Origin: JBICIG01 sp043101605
GTDB lineage: Bacteria > Planctomycetota > Phycisphaerae > Phycisphaerales > UBA1924
DNA length: 64,000 bases
Reading direction: 5' to 3'
Assembly: GCA_043101605.1 (NCBI GenBank)
Contig: JBICIG010000060.1
Location: 1 to 64,000 of the forward strand
Below, piece after piece: positions 52,354-61,124 of the stretch (position 1 is the first letter of the stretch; the number at the start of each line of letters is the position of its first letter). The notes below the pieces were generated by a model. The model did no database searches, was not told the origin of the DNA, and saw only the letters and a program-made list of their open reading frames with translations. A program made the position numbers and the translations under genes.

Positions 52354-53313
52354 TCAGCCGCCCCGGGGCGAATCGCCCTCGGCCGGGGGCATCCCGCAGG
52401 CGGCCCGGAACCGCTCGCAGATATCCAGATCCTCGCCGACGAGGTAGTACTTCAGCCCGCCGACCCGCCACGCGTAGACGCGCTCGGCCGAGTGGGCGTA
52501 CTCGATGGTCGGCTCGAAGACATAGGTCCGTCCCTCTTCGAGGTGGAGGTCCGACTCGCGGGCCTCCTGCACGAACAGGCTGATGCTCACGCCTCGGGGG
52601 GAGAGCGCCGAGCCGTCGGTCTCGAAGCGGAGATGGGCGCTGCGGCCCTTGCCGGGCACATGGCACTTGCCCGCATCGAGGAATCGGAAGCCGAGATCGG
52701 CCAGATCGGGGAGGGTGGGCTCGCTCCCGAGGATCGACGCGAGCATCGCCGGGGCGGCCGGGAGCTCGCGGATCGTGAACTTCGACGCCCGCGCGGGGTC
52801 GTCCACGCAGTTCGAGTGCTCGCCGGCGACGAACGACGCGAGCATCGCCCCCGCGTCGGACTCGGTCAGAGCGGGCGAACTGAGCCGGGCGACCTGCCAG
52901 ATGAACGCCCCGCCCACCAGCACCGCGACGGCGGCCGCCAGCGCCTGAAGCACCCGCCGATTCTCGCCCAGCCAGAATCCCCGCTTCCGGGTCTCGCCCG
53001 CGTGAGCCCCGAGGGCTCCCGCGAGCGATGCCTCGTTCGAGGTGGCCTCGTTGGCAATCTGGGCAATCCTCGCGCGGAGCGAGTCGGGGCAGATCGGGCC
53101 GACCATCGCCTTGGCGCACGCGCCGCGGAGCTGTTGCTCGAACGCGATGCGGTCGGCATCGGCGGGGTGGGTGGCGAGGTGGGCGTCGAGCCGGGCCTGC
53201 TGCTGGGGGGTCAGCTCGCCGTCGGCCGCGGCCCGGAGCATCGCCGCGAGGGGCCACGCGCCCGATTCCTCGGGCTGATACCCCCCCGGGTACTCACGGG
53301 TGTGATCGGTCAT
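52354..53313 (-). CDS. Anti-sigma factor-like membrane protein
   Basis: 319-residue protein. An N-terminal helical segment (LAAMLRAAADGELTPQQQARLDAHLATHP) is typical of anti-sigma factors. One transmembrane helix lies at about 128-150. The extracytoplasmic part has Cys residues in NCVDD, GKCHVPG and ICERF. It begins 41 nt after the ECF sigma gene on the same strand. A GGAG lies 9 nt before the ATG. It probably holds the sigma factor at the membrane until a stress signal; that role is inferred. Confidence 0.8.
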   Translation of the reverse strand: MTDHTREYPGGYQPEESGAWPLAAMLRAAADGELTPQQQARLDAHLATHPADADRIAFEQQLRGACAKAMVGPICPDSLRARIAQIANEATSNEASLAGALGAHAGETRKRGFWLGENRRVLQALAAAVAVLVGGAFIWQVARLSSPALTESDAGAMLASFVAGEHSNCVDDPARASKFTIRELPAAPAMLASILGSEPTLPDLADLGFRFLDAGKCHVPGKGRSAHLRFETDGSALSPRGVSISLFVQEARESDLHLEEGRTYVFEPTIEYAHSAERVYAWRVGGLKYYLVGEDLDICERFRAACGMPPAEGDSPRGG

Positions 53314-53354
53314 CGCGCGCGCTCCAAGGGCAGGGTCGGATATTCCCCGCCCGG

Positions 53355-53960
53355 TCAACCGCCTCCCGCGGCGGATTCATCCCGTTCCCTTCGATCCAAT
53401 CCCAAATTTCTGACCGCCTCCTCGTCGCCCAGCAGAAGGTCCGAGAGGATCTTGCGGGCCCGGTGCAGCCGGCTCATGACCGTCCCGATGGGAACCCCCA
53501 GGATCTCGGCGATCTCGCGGTACTTCAGCCCGTCGACGCCCCAGAGCATCAGCACCTCGCGGAACTCGGGCTTGAGCTCGGCGATCGCCTTCTTGAGCGT
53601 CCCGTCGACCTGCTCCCAGTCCAGTTCGGCCTGCGACCACGCCGGGGGCGCCTCGTCGGGGAGCGGGCCGTCGGCCGACTCGGCGAAGAACTCCCCGACC
53701 GCCTGCGGTCGGCGGGACTGCTTCTTCGCCCGCGTGTAGAAGACATTGTGCGTGATGGTGAACAGCCACGAGCGCATGCTCGCTTCGGCGTCCTCGGTCC
53801 GCACCTCGAAGGTCTCGATCGAACGCGGGCGGAAGGCCCGCGCGTAGACCTCCTGCACGACATCGTCCGCCTCGCCGGCGTTGCGTGTCAGGTGCAGCGC
53901 CATCCGGTAGACGGCGTCGAGCTGCCCGACCGCCAGGGTTTCGAATTCCGGTCGATCCAT
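53355..53960 (-). CDS. ECF RNA polymerase sigma factor
   Basis: 201-residue sigma-70 family protein. Region 2 at about 15-95 includes EADDVVQEVYARAF and the SWLFTITHNVFYTRAK segment. Region 4 lies at about 125-180, containing LKPEFREVLMLWGVDGLKYREIAEILGVPIGTVMSRLHRARK. A TATTCT box on the minus strand (54023-54028) is a likely promoter with a leader of about 56 nt. Two genes are co-oriented, sigma then anti-sigma. It diverges from metG. Confidence 0.93.
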   Translation of the reverse strand: MDRPEFETLAVGQLDAVYRMALHLTRNAGEADDVVQEVYARAFRPRSIETFEVRTEDAEASMRSWLFTITHNVFYTRAKKQSRRPQAVGEFFAESADGPLPDEAPPAWSQAELDWEQVDGTLKKAIAELKPEFREVLMLWGVDGLKYREIAEILGVPIGTVMSRLHRARKILSDLLLGDEEAVRNLGLDRRERDESAAGGG

Positions 53961-54087
53961 GCTCGCCCTGCGTCGCGCCCGCCCCGTGCGGCCGCCGTGA
54001 CCGCCGCTCGGCCCACGCGTTCAGAATAGGACACCGCCCGCCCGATTGCCCCGCGTTCCCCGCCGACCGACCCGTAGAATCGCCCCG

Positions 54088-55776
54088 ATGACACCCTATT
54101 ACGCCACGACACCGATTTACTATGTCAACGACCGCCCCCACATCGGGCACTGCTACACCACGCTCGTGGCCGATGTCGCCGCCCGCTTCGCCCGGCTCGC
54201 CGGGCGCGAGACCTTCTTCCTCACCGGAACCGACGAGCACGCCGAGAAGGTCTCCCGGGCCGCTCACGAGCACGGCATGACGCCCCAGCAATGGGCCGAC
54301 CGAAACGCCGACCGCTTCCGCGAGGCGTTCGATTTCATGCGCTTCAGCCACGACGACTTCATCCGCACGACCGAACCCCGCCACATCGACCGCGCGTCGT
54401 CGTACATCAAGAAACTGCTCGATTCGGGCGACATCGAACTGGGCGACTACGAGGGGTGGTACGACCCGGGGCAGGAGGAGTATGTCACCGAGACCGCCGC
54501 CAAGGAGCACAACTTCCTGAGCCCGGTGACGGGCCGCCCGCTCGAGAAGCGCGTCGAACAGAACTACTTCTTCCGCCTCGACCGCCACGCCGACTGGCTC
54601 GAGGAACAGATCAGTTCGGGCGCGATCCGCGTGCTGCCCGAGGCCCGGCGCAACGAGGTGCTGTCGCGCGTGCGGGGCGGGCTGCAGCCCGTGCCCGTCT
54701 CGCGCCGGATTAAGGAAGGCGACGCCGACTGGGGCATCCGCATGCCGGGCGACCCCGAGCACCGGATCTATGTCTGGATCGAGGCGCTGTGCAACTACCT
54801 GACCGCCGTCGACACCCCCGAGCGCCGGCACCTCTGGCCGGCGCAGATCCACGCGATGGCCAAGGACATCCTGTGGTTCCACGCGGTGATCTGGCCGGCG
54901 ATGCTCCGCGCGCTGGGCGAGGCGCCCCCGAGGATGATCTACGCCCACGCGTACTTCGTCGCCGAGGGACGCAAGATGTCCAAGAGCCTGGGCAACTTCA
55001 TCGAGATCGATCAGCTCCGCGCCTACGCCGACCGCTTCACCGTCGATGGCGTGCGCTGGTACCTCGCGACCCAGGGCCCGCTCGGCTCGACCGACGCCGA
55101 CTTTGCCTACTCCCGCTTCGTCGAGGTCTACAACTCCGACCTTGCCAACGGCATCGGCAACGCGACCAGCCGCGTGGGCAACATGATCGAGAAGTACCTC
55201 GGCGGCACGCTCGATCGCACCTGCAACGGCGAGTTCGGGTTCGAGGGGGGCAGGGCCCTGCAGACCGCCCTGGCCGCCCGCGAGAAATCGAACAAGCCCG
55301 TCGATGACCCGTCGCGCACCTTCGACTTCGCGTCCGCCACCGCGATGGCGGTCGAGAACGCGATCGGTGCCCACGAGCGCTTCGACCTCGAATCCATGCT
55401 GGGCGAGGGGCTCTCGCTCGTCCGCATGGTCGACGACTTCATCAGCTACAGCGCCCCGTTCACCCTCGCCAAACAGCTTGACGAGCACGAGCACGGCCCG
55501 CGGGCCCTCTCGACCATCCTCTATTCCTGCGCCGAAGCGCTCCGCATCGCGTCGCTCCTGCTCGCGCCCGCGCTGCCCGACGCCATGGCGTCGCTGTGGC
55601 GCACCTGGAACTGCGCGCACCTGAACGATCCGAACGACGCCGATGCGGGCTTCGTCGCCCCCTTGCGCGAACTGGCGGCGTGGCGCGGCGAGCACTCGCT
55701 CAAAGAGGGCCACCAGATCGCCAAGGGCGACGCCCTGTTCATGCGCGCCGACGCGAGCGAGCCCGCCCCGGCGTGA
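54088..55776 (+). CDS. metG: Methionyl-tRNA synthetase
   Basis: 562-residue class I enzyme charging tRNA-Met. It has the N-terminal TTPIYYVNDRPHIGH (HIGH motif), GTDEHAEKV, and KMSKSLGNFI near residue 295. The zinc-knuckle Cys residues of the longer MetRS class are absent. The C-terminal tRNA-binding EMAP domain is also missing, so it is the compact form. A TAGAAT box (54075-54080) ends 7 nt before the ATG. Confidence 0.96.
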   Translation: MTPYYATTPIYYVNDRPHIGHCYTTLVADVAARFARLAGRETFFLTGTDEHAEKVSRAAHEHGMTPQQWADRNADRFREAFDFMRFSHDDFIRTTEPRHIDRASSYIKKLLDSGDIELGDYEGWYDPGQEEYVTETAAKEHNFLSPVTGRPLEKRVEQNYFFRLDRHADWLEEQISSGAIRVLPEARRNEVLSRVRGGLQPVPVSRRIKEGDADWGIRMPGDPEHRIYVWIEALCNYLTAVDTPERRHLWPAQIHAMAKDILWFHAVIWPAMLRALGEAPPRMIYAHAYFVAEGRKMSKSLGNFIEIDQLRAYADRFTVDGVRWYLATQGPLGSTDADFAYSRFVEVYNSDLANGIGNATSRVGNMIEKYLGGTLDRTCNGEFGFEGGRALQTALAAREKSNKPVDDPSRTFDFASATAMAVENAIGAHERFDLESMLGEGLSLVRMVDDFISYSAPFTLAKQLDEHEHGPRALSTILYSCAEALRIASLLLAPALPDAMASLWRTWNCAHLNDPNDADAGFVAPLRELAAWRGEHSLKEGHQIAKGDALFMRADASEPAPA

Positions 55777-56003
55777 ACCGGCGCCCGAGCCGCTCTCTCA
55801 TGGGGCCGTCACTCAAAATCGAGGAAACTTCCTGGCCAACTAAACCAACCCGATGGTAACCCCGATGGACCGGGTTGCAAATTCGATCGGTTTATCGACT
55901 TTGCGTGTTATCGGTCGGGGCCATGCCCTCGCCGCGGAGAGCCCAAGCGTCTGAGAGACGCGAACCTTTCAGAGTTTCGTCCCCAGTTCCGGAGAAAGGG
56001 ATC
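55777..56003. other. Leader region upstream of the HDOD gene
   Basis: 227 nt, clearly AT-richer than the surroundings. A short AGGAA/TTCCT hairpin lies near 55825. A perfect GCGTCT-GAG-AGACGC hairpin lies at 55947-55961. A strong AAAGGGA ribosome site follows. It is probably a structured 5' UTR. No known riboswitch core is recognised. Confidence 0.5.
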
Positions 56004-57797
56004 ATGGCTCGCATCCTCATCATCGACGACAGCGCGTTCGTCCGCGAGTGCCTACGAGCCGTCCTCAATAACTCCGGCTTTCATGTGCGCACGCTCTCGG
56101 ATCTTGATGCCGCCCTGGAACAAGCCCGCAAGGACCGCCCGGATGCGATCGTGGTCGAGCCGCTCAAGCTGCGGCGGGCCGAGCGAACGGCGCGTCTTCG
56201 CGAACTGGGCCAAGCCACCGTGGGCGGCGTCGTCGCGCTCACCGCGGCCAAGAGCAGCAGCGCGATCGTGTCCCTGCTCGAGGCCCCAATCCGCAAGGTC
56301 GTTCTCAAGAGCGAGTTCTCGCTCGACTCGTTCCGGGCCTTGCTCGGAGAGATCGTCGGCTCGATCCGGCCCGACGCGATCGAACCGGACCAGCAGACGG
56401 AGGACGCATCGGAGTCGAGTCCTGAAAGCCCCGTCCCCGAGCCGCGCCCGAAGGAAGTGGCAACAGCGTCACCGGTCCCGGCCCGCACGCGGGTCGACAA
56501 GCAGCAGTGCGTCAAGCGCCTCGATCCGACGGAGACCCGTGCGAGCGTCGAGAAACAACTGCGTGAATTCGCACGCCTGAACTCCCTCTCGCCGGTCGTC
56601 TCGCGTGTCCTCCGGCTCATTCGGAGCAAGGACTCGAATGTCGATGATGTTGTCAGCGCGATCCAGGCGGACATGGCGATCGCTTCGGGTGTCATCGCCA
56701 CGGCCAACTCGAGCCTTTACCTGCGCGGCGCCCCGACGACCTCGCTCCGCCAGTCGGTCCTGCGCATCGGTCTCGACGAGATCCGGGAGGTCGTCGCCCG
56801 CACCGCCGTGATCGAGAAGTTCGCGGAGGTCGGCGAGGACGGGCTGCTGGACCCTTCGCGGTTCTGGCGGCATTCGATGGCCGTCGCGACCATGTCGTGC
56901 GAGATCGCGGGGATCGTCCGTCCTCCGGTCGATCGCGGGGATGCCTACCTCTGCGGGCTGCTGCACGACATCGGGCAGTTGGCGCTCAACGAGTGCGTCC
57001 CCAAGGCGTACCGCCGGACGACCGAAGTCGCCGCGCAGTTGCATGTCGGCACCGAGCAGGTCGAGACGAAGTTGCTCGGGCTCTCGCACGCCGACGCGTC
57101 GCGGATCGTCCTTGAGGCGTGGGGGATCCCCGCCGAACTCGCCGAGCCCGTCGCGCTCCATCAGAGCGACGCAGCGGTCATCGAGGTGCTCAGCGCGAAC
57201 TGGAAGCGCATGGCGGGCATCGTGTCGCTGAGCAATCGGCTCGTGCACGCCATGGGTATCGGCTCGGCGCACCAGTCGGTGGTCCGCCCCATCGATCACC
57301 TCCTGAAAATGCTCGGGATTTCGGGGGACTCGATCGACAAGCTCATCCCCAAGGTCGAGCAGCACATGCGCGAGATGGAGTCGCTCATGCTCGCGGGACT
57401 GCCGCGGACCGATCGACGGCGTGCCATCGAGCCGCTCCGTGTCCGCGTCCGGCATGTCAGCGACCACCCCGAAGCCGACATTATCCGCCGCGCGCTGGAG
57501 TCGATCGGGGCGCGGACCGACCAGGGAACGCCCGGCTGCATCGTCCTGTCGGCCGTCGACGCGAACAGGCTCCCCGATCTTGCCCGGCAAGCCGCGGCCG
57601 ACAAGTCGCTCGAGGGATTGCCCGTTATCGTGATCGCCCGTTCGCTTGAGCAGCCGCTGCCCGACGGGCTCGAGTCGGGCGTCGCCGCCAGACTCATCTT
57701 CCCGGTTCGCGACATCGCACTGCGCAGCGCGATCGAGAGAGCGACGAGCATCGCGCCGAAACAGCCCTCCGGCAGCGGCGTAGCTCGGGCGGCATAG
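56004..57797 (+). CDS. HDOD-domain protein with pseudo-receiver domain
   Basis: 597-residue signalling protein. Residues 1-120 form a response-regulator receiver (ILIIDDSAFVRECLRAV; conserved Lys in VVLKSEF). The phospho-acceptor Asp is replaced by Glu52 (IVVEP). A Pro/Glu-rich linker follows. The HDOD domain lies at about 190-400, with LNSLSPVVSRVLRLIRS and AYLCGLLHDIGQLALNE. The last ~110 residues (RVRVRHVSDHPEADIIRRAL...) resemble a second degenerate receiver. HDOD proteins regulate motility and stress responses. Glu at the acceptor site may mimic the phosphorylated state; that is inference. Confidence 0.83.
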   Translation: MARILIIDDSAFVRECLRAVLNNSGFHVRTLSDLDAALEQARKDRPDAIVVEPLKLRRAERTARLRELGQATVGGVVALTAAKSSSAIVSLLEAPIRKVVLKSEFSLDSFRALLGEIVGSIRPDAIEPDQQTEDASESSPESPVPEPRPKEVATASPVPARTRVDKQQCVKRLDPTETRASVEKQLREFARLNSLSPVVSRVLRLIRSKDSNVDDVVSAIQADMAIASGVIATANSSLYLRGAPTTSLRQSVLRIGLDEIREVVARTAVIEKFAEVGEDGLLDPSRFWRHSMAVATMSCEIAGIVRPPVDRGDAYLCGLLHDIGQLALNECVPKAYRRTTEVAAQLHVGTEQVETKLLGLSHADASRIVLEAWGIPAELAEPVALHQSDAAVIEVLSANWKRMAGIVSLSNRLVHAMGIGSAHQSVVRPIDHLLKMLGISGDSIDKLIPKVEQHMREMESLMLAGLPRTDRRRAIEPLRVRVRHVSDHPEADIIRRALESIGARTDQGTPGCIVLSAVDANRLPDLARQAAADKSLEGLPVIVIARSLEQPLPDGLESGVAARLIFPVRDIALRSAIERATSIAPKQPSGSGVARAA

Positions 57798-57825
57798 ACC
57801 GCTCCGAATTCGGCGGGCAGCGGGC

Positions 57826-60060
57826 TCACTCGCCCCCGGCGGGCGACCAGCCCTCGGGCATCCACGCGGGTAGGTGGGCGACCGCGGCGCGGGCTTCATC
57901 GCTCGTCGGCACGCCCCACGCTTCAAAGAAGGGCCCGAGGTTCCGCCCGGCGCCCCGGCTCATCCGCACCAGCCACTGGTCGCGCTTGTCCGCGTCGCTC
58001 GCGGGGCGCTCGGCGGCGGGCAGCGAGCGGTACTCTGCGAAGACCTTCTCATAGAGCTCCCACCCGAACGCCTCCTTCATCTGCACATACATCGTCAGCG
58101 CCAGGAACGGATCGCTCTTCCACTTCTCGAACGGTGCGCCGAGTTCAGCGTGCTTGCGCATGTCGCTCAGCATCTTCTCGGGCGTGAACCCGCGCGCCTC
58201 GGCGGGGGGCAAGCCGCAGACCTTCTCGAAGGTGTAGAGCGTGAAGAGGTTGACGGTGACCTCGCCGGTGCCGCCGAAGGTCCACATCGCGTTCTGGTGC
58301 CAGTGCCCGAGTTCGTGGTAGAGCCCCCAGATGTCGCCGCCCTCGTTGGTGCGCAGCCGATGCGACGACACCATCGCCGTCGAGGCCTTCATGGGCACGG
58401 TCAGCGGTCGGTCGGCGGGGGCGTACATGTACCCCCAGCTCACGCTGACATCGGGCACGAACCGCGCCTGGCGATCGCCCAGCCCGTTGAGCCGGCGCGG
58501 TTCGAGCGACCCCTGCGTGCGCACGATCTGGTCCCACAGTTCCATCAACTCGACGGGGTTCTCCAGATCGCGGATCACCTCGCTGGGGACGGTCAGCGCG
58601 ATCTCGCGCGTCTCCAACTCCGCCCACGGCCCCGGATAGCTCCGGATCTCGTCGAGCCACTGTTGCTCGTCGGTCACGCCGAGCACGAAGTGCGGCGCGC
58701 GGACGGCTCCCTGGATCTTCAGCCGAACTTCTTTCTCTTCAAACCCCTTGGGCACGACGAGGTAGATCAACCCGCCGACGGGATTGGCGACCACCGTCTT
58801 GGGACCATCGAGCGGGAAGGTGCGCACGACGCGCGGCAACCGGTTCAGATCGCCCCGGCTCTCGGGGTCCAGGTGCGAGCCGATCTGGATCGACAGCCCC
58901 TCGTGCCGACCGACCAGTTCGACGAGCGCTCGCTCGCCCGGCACCGCGTACAGGCCCGTCGCGCGCCAGCCCGGGATCGTCGTGTCGATCGTCAGTCGCA
59001 CCTCGCGGCGATCGACATCGATCGGGACCCCACCCGGGAAGCCCGCGGCGCTCGGATGGGCGATCACCTCGTTGGGCTCGGCGTCGAAGTGGCGGAGCAT
59101 CCAGACCTCGACCCCCAGCCGCTCGAGCGCGTGCTCGCGCCACGACAAGCCGCGCGTGCTCATTCTTCGATAAGTCTCGTCGAACGCGCCGCCCCGGCGT
59201 TCGATCTCCTGGGCCAGGTCGCGCGCGAGGTCCGATTGCGGCAGCGTGCGCACGATCCGCGAGATCGCGCTCGCGGCGGTCGCGCGGTCGGGCTCGTTCA
59301 GGGAGCCCTCGATCAGCCCGGCGAGCGCACGCCCCGCGTGCGCCATCCGTGACGGCTCGGGGTCGATCTCGTAGCGGTCGCCCGCGTCCTCGGGCACGGT
59401 GCCGTCGGTCCACGCGATGCCGGCATCGGCGAGCAGCAGGTTGCCCGGGTGATGGTCGATGGTTTCTTCGGGGTTGAGCTGGAGCCATCCCCACGCGAGC
59501 CCGCTGGTGATGAGCGACCCACCGCGCTTGAGGAACGCGCGCACGAGCAGCCGGTCTTCCTCGGTGCGGATCTGGTGGGTGTCGAGGATCAGGATGTGCG
59601 CGTGGGCGATGCCCTCGCGCCAGTCGCCACCGATCGGCTGGAACCCGCGGGCGTGCTCGGTCGCGTGGTCGTGAAGCTGGGGGGACGCGCCCCAGATGCG
59701 GAGCGCCGGGCGTACGGGCGGGTCGTTCATCCAGTCGATCGCGTTGGTGAGCAGGTCGAGCGTGCCGGGGTCTTTGGAGCCGAGGAACCCGCCGTGCCCG
59801 AACGCGAGGACTCGTCCGCCGAGCCATTCGCCGGCGACGACAACGCTGGCGTCGTTCTCGGGCGTGACGATCGGGACGACGCCCGGGCCGAACGCCATGA
59901 CGGGTCCGGGCGCGCCGGGGGCGTCGATGGATTCGACGCCGCGGGTCAGGCGCCGGGCGAGGTCGGCGGGGGGGTCGGCCCAGCGGTCTGTCGCGGGCTG
60001 AGCCGGCGCGAGCGAGGCGAGCGACCCGAGCAGCGCGAGCACGATCGTGTGAATCCGCAT
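57826..60060 (-). CDS. Secreted M60-like metallopeptidase (TCAF-like)
   Basis: 744-residue exported protein. The signal (IHTIVLALLGSLASLAPAQ) is followed by a glutamine-amidotransferase-like domain (about 55-220: VLAFGHGGFLG, LILDTHQIRTEEDRLLVRAFLKRGG). A peptidase M60/enhancin-like catalytic domain carries the zinc motif HELGH at 582-586 and the downstream VTVNLFTLYTFEKV. This architecture resembles TRPM8-associated-factor homologues. M60 enzymes cleave mucin-type glycoproteins. A GGAGGG 5-6 nt before the ATG at 60060 fixes the start. Confidence 0.88.
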   Translation of the reverse strand: MRIHTIVLALLGSLASLAPAQPATDRWADPPADLARRLTRGVESIDAPGAPGPVMAFGPGVVPIVTPENDASVVVAGEWLGGRVLAFGHGGFLGSKDPGTLDLLTNAIDWMNDPPVRPALRIWGASPQLHDHATEHARGFQPIGGDWREGIAHAHILILDTHQIRTEEDRLLVRAFLKRGGSLITSGLAWGWLQLNPEETIDHHPGNLLLADAGIAWTDGTVPEDAGDRYEIDPEPSRMAHAGRALAGLIEGSLNEPDRATAASAISRIVRTLPQSDLARDLAQEIERRGGAFDETYRRMSTRGLSWREHALERLGVEVWMLRHFDAEPNEVIAHPSAAGFPGGVPIDVDRREVRLTIDTTIPGWRATGLYAVPGERALVELVGRHEGLSIQIGSHLDPESRGDLNRLPRVVRTFPLDGPKTVVANPVGGLIYLVVPKGFEEKEVRLKIQGAVRAPHFVLGVTDEQQWLDEIRSYPGPWAELETREIALTVPSEVIRDLENPVELMELWDQIVRTQGSLEPRRLNGLGDRQARFVPDVSVSWGYMYAPADRPLTVPMKASTAMVSSHRLRTNEGGDIWGLYHELGHWHQNAMWTFGGTGEVTVNLFTLYTFEKVCGLPPAEARGFTPEKMLSDMRKHAELGAPFEKWKSDPFLALTMYVQMKEAFGWELYEKVFAEYRSLPAAERPASDADKRDQWLVRMSRGAGRNLGPFFEAWGVPTSDEARAAVAHLPAWMPEGWSPAGGE

Positions 60061-60143
60061 GCGTCCCTCCATCATCGGACGCAGTATGGCACATCCCGCC
60101 CCGTGGGTACACACGCTTCGGGGCCCCTACCCTCTGCCCCGGG

Positions 60144-60758
60144 ATGCGAGACCTCCGCCGATTCTTCAGCCCCGTGCTGGCCGAGCAGGCTGCGGCGTAT
60201 CTGCGCGAGCACGGCGTGCTGGCGCGGGTGGTCGGTCAGCTCGATGTTCTGGGCGGGATCTCCCCCAATCTCGCGCCGCGCGGTCAGTTTGTCATCTCGA
60301 TCGCCAGCGAGCGCGACGCCGCCGACGCGCTGGAACTGCTTGAACTCTTCGACGCCGAGGTCGAGGAACTGGACGAGGAGCGGGGCCGGGAAGCGGGCGA
60401 GGGCGCCGACCACTGGGAAGCGCCGGACCTCTCGCTGCTCGACCCCGCGCAGTCGCCTCGCTGCCCGACCTGCCACCGCGCGCTGCCGATGCGGGCCGAG
60501 CTGGCCGCGTGCCCGAGCTGCGGCGGGGAGGTCGATGTCCTCGCCCTGCTCGTCGAGGAACACGGGCCCGAGGTGCTCGATGCGTGCTACGGCGGCGGGG
60601 AGATCACCATCCCCGACGCCCTGCTCCACGACGCGGCGATCCCGTGCCACGCCTGCGGCTCCTCGCTGGCCGGCCGCCCGCCCCGCGGACGCTGCCCGGC
60701 GTGCGGCGAGCTCTACGACAAGCCCGCGTTCATCCGCCGATTCCTGGGCGACGCCTGA
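60144..60758 (+). CDS. DUF2007-like protein with zinc ribbons
   Basis: 204-residue protein. The N-terminal 70 residues (FFSPVLAEQAAAYLREHGVLARVVG ... RGQFVISIASERDAADALELL) match the DUF2007 putative signal-transducing fold. Two zinc-ribbon-like segments follow: CPTCHRALPMRAELAACPSC and CHACGSSLAGRPPRGRCPAC. A TACCCT box (60128-60133) ends 10 nt before the ATG. It diverges from the M60 gene over 83 nt. Target is unknown. Confidence 0.78.
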   Translation: MRDLRRFFSPVLAEQAAAYLREHGVLARVVGQLDVLGGISPNLAPRGQFVISIASERDAADALELLELFDAEVEELDEERGREAGEGADHWEAPDLSLLDPAQSPRCPTCHRALPMRAELAACPSCGGEVDVLALLVEEHGPEVLDACYGGGEITIPDALLHDAAIPCHACGSSLAGRPPRGRCPACGELYDKPAFIRRFLGDA

Positions 60759-60794
60759 CCGGCGCGACCCTTGGTCCGCCCCGGACGGATCCTC

Positions 60795-60800
60795 TACCAT
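60795..60800 (+). promoter_or_regulatory. TACCAT -10 box upstream of the ferredoxin gene
   Basis: Lies 60 nt before the ferredoxin ATG, giving a transcript with leader and an AGGAG ribosome site. This gene is therefore not leaderless. Confidence 0.5.
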
Positions 60801-60860
60801 TGCGAACCCGGCCCGGTCCCTCGGGTGCGGGCGAATCTGTGAGTTTCAGGAGCGGCCGCC

Positions 60861-61124
60861 ATGCCCCACATCATCGCCGAGCCCTGCATCGGAACCAAGG
60901 ACACCTCCTGCGTCGAGGTCTGCCCGGTCGACTGCATCCACCCGACCAAGGACGACGAGGACTTCGACCAGCACGATCAGCTCTTCATCGAGCCGGACAC
61001 CTGCATCGACTGCGGGCTGTGCGTCGACGAGTGCCCCGTCAAGGCGATCTACCCCGAGGAAGACCTGCCGCAGGAGTGGAGCAAGTACATCCAGGTGAAT
61101 CTGGATTACTACACGAATAAGTGA
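60861..61124 (+). CDS. 7Fe-type ferredoxin
   Basis: 87-residue iron-sulfur protein of the 3Fe-4S/4Fe-4S class. Cys residues are at 9, 17, 21 and 25 and at 48, 51, 54 and 58. The C-x7-C-x3-C spacing of the first set is that of Thermus-type seven-iron ferredoxins. IYPEEDLPQEWSKYI near the end is also family-typical. It carries electrons in the cytoplasm. The stop abuts that of the convergent hydrolase gene (61124/61125). Confidence 0.93.
   Translation: MPHIIAEPCIGTKDTSCVEVCPVDCIHPTKDDEDFDQHDQLFIEPDTCIDCGLCVDECPVKAIYPEEDLPQEWSKYIQVNLDYYTNK

Noticed and set aside
53377..55713. 778-codon open frame on the minus strand
   Set aside because: It covers metG in antisense and runs into the sigma factor gene in another frame; metG motifs are unambiguous.
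55795..55900. Cyclic di-GMP riboswitch resemblance upstream of the HDOD gene
   Set aside because: CTAAACCA and a GATGG-containing segment recall the GEMM-I class, but the conserved core and order of helices are missing.
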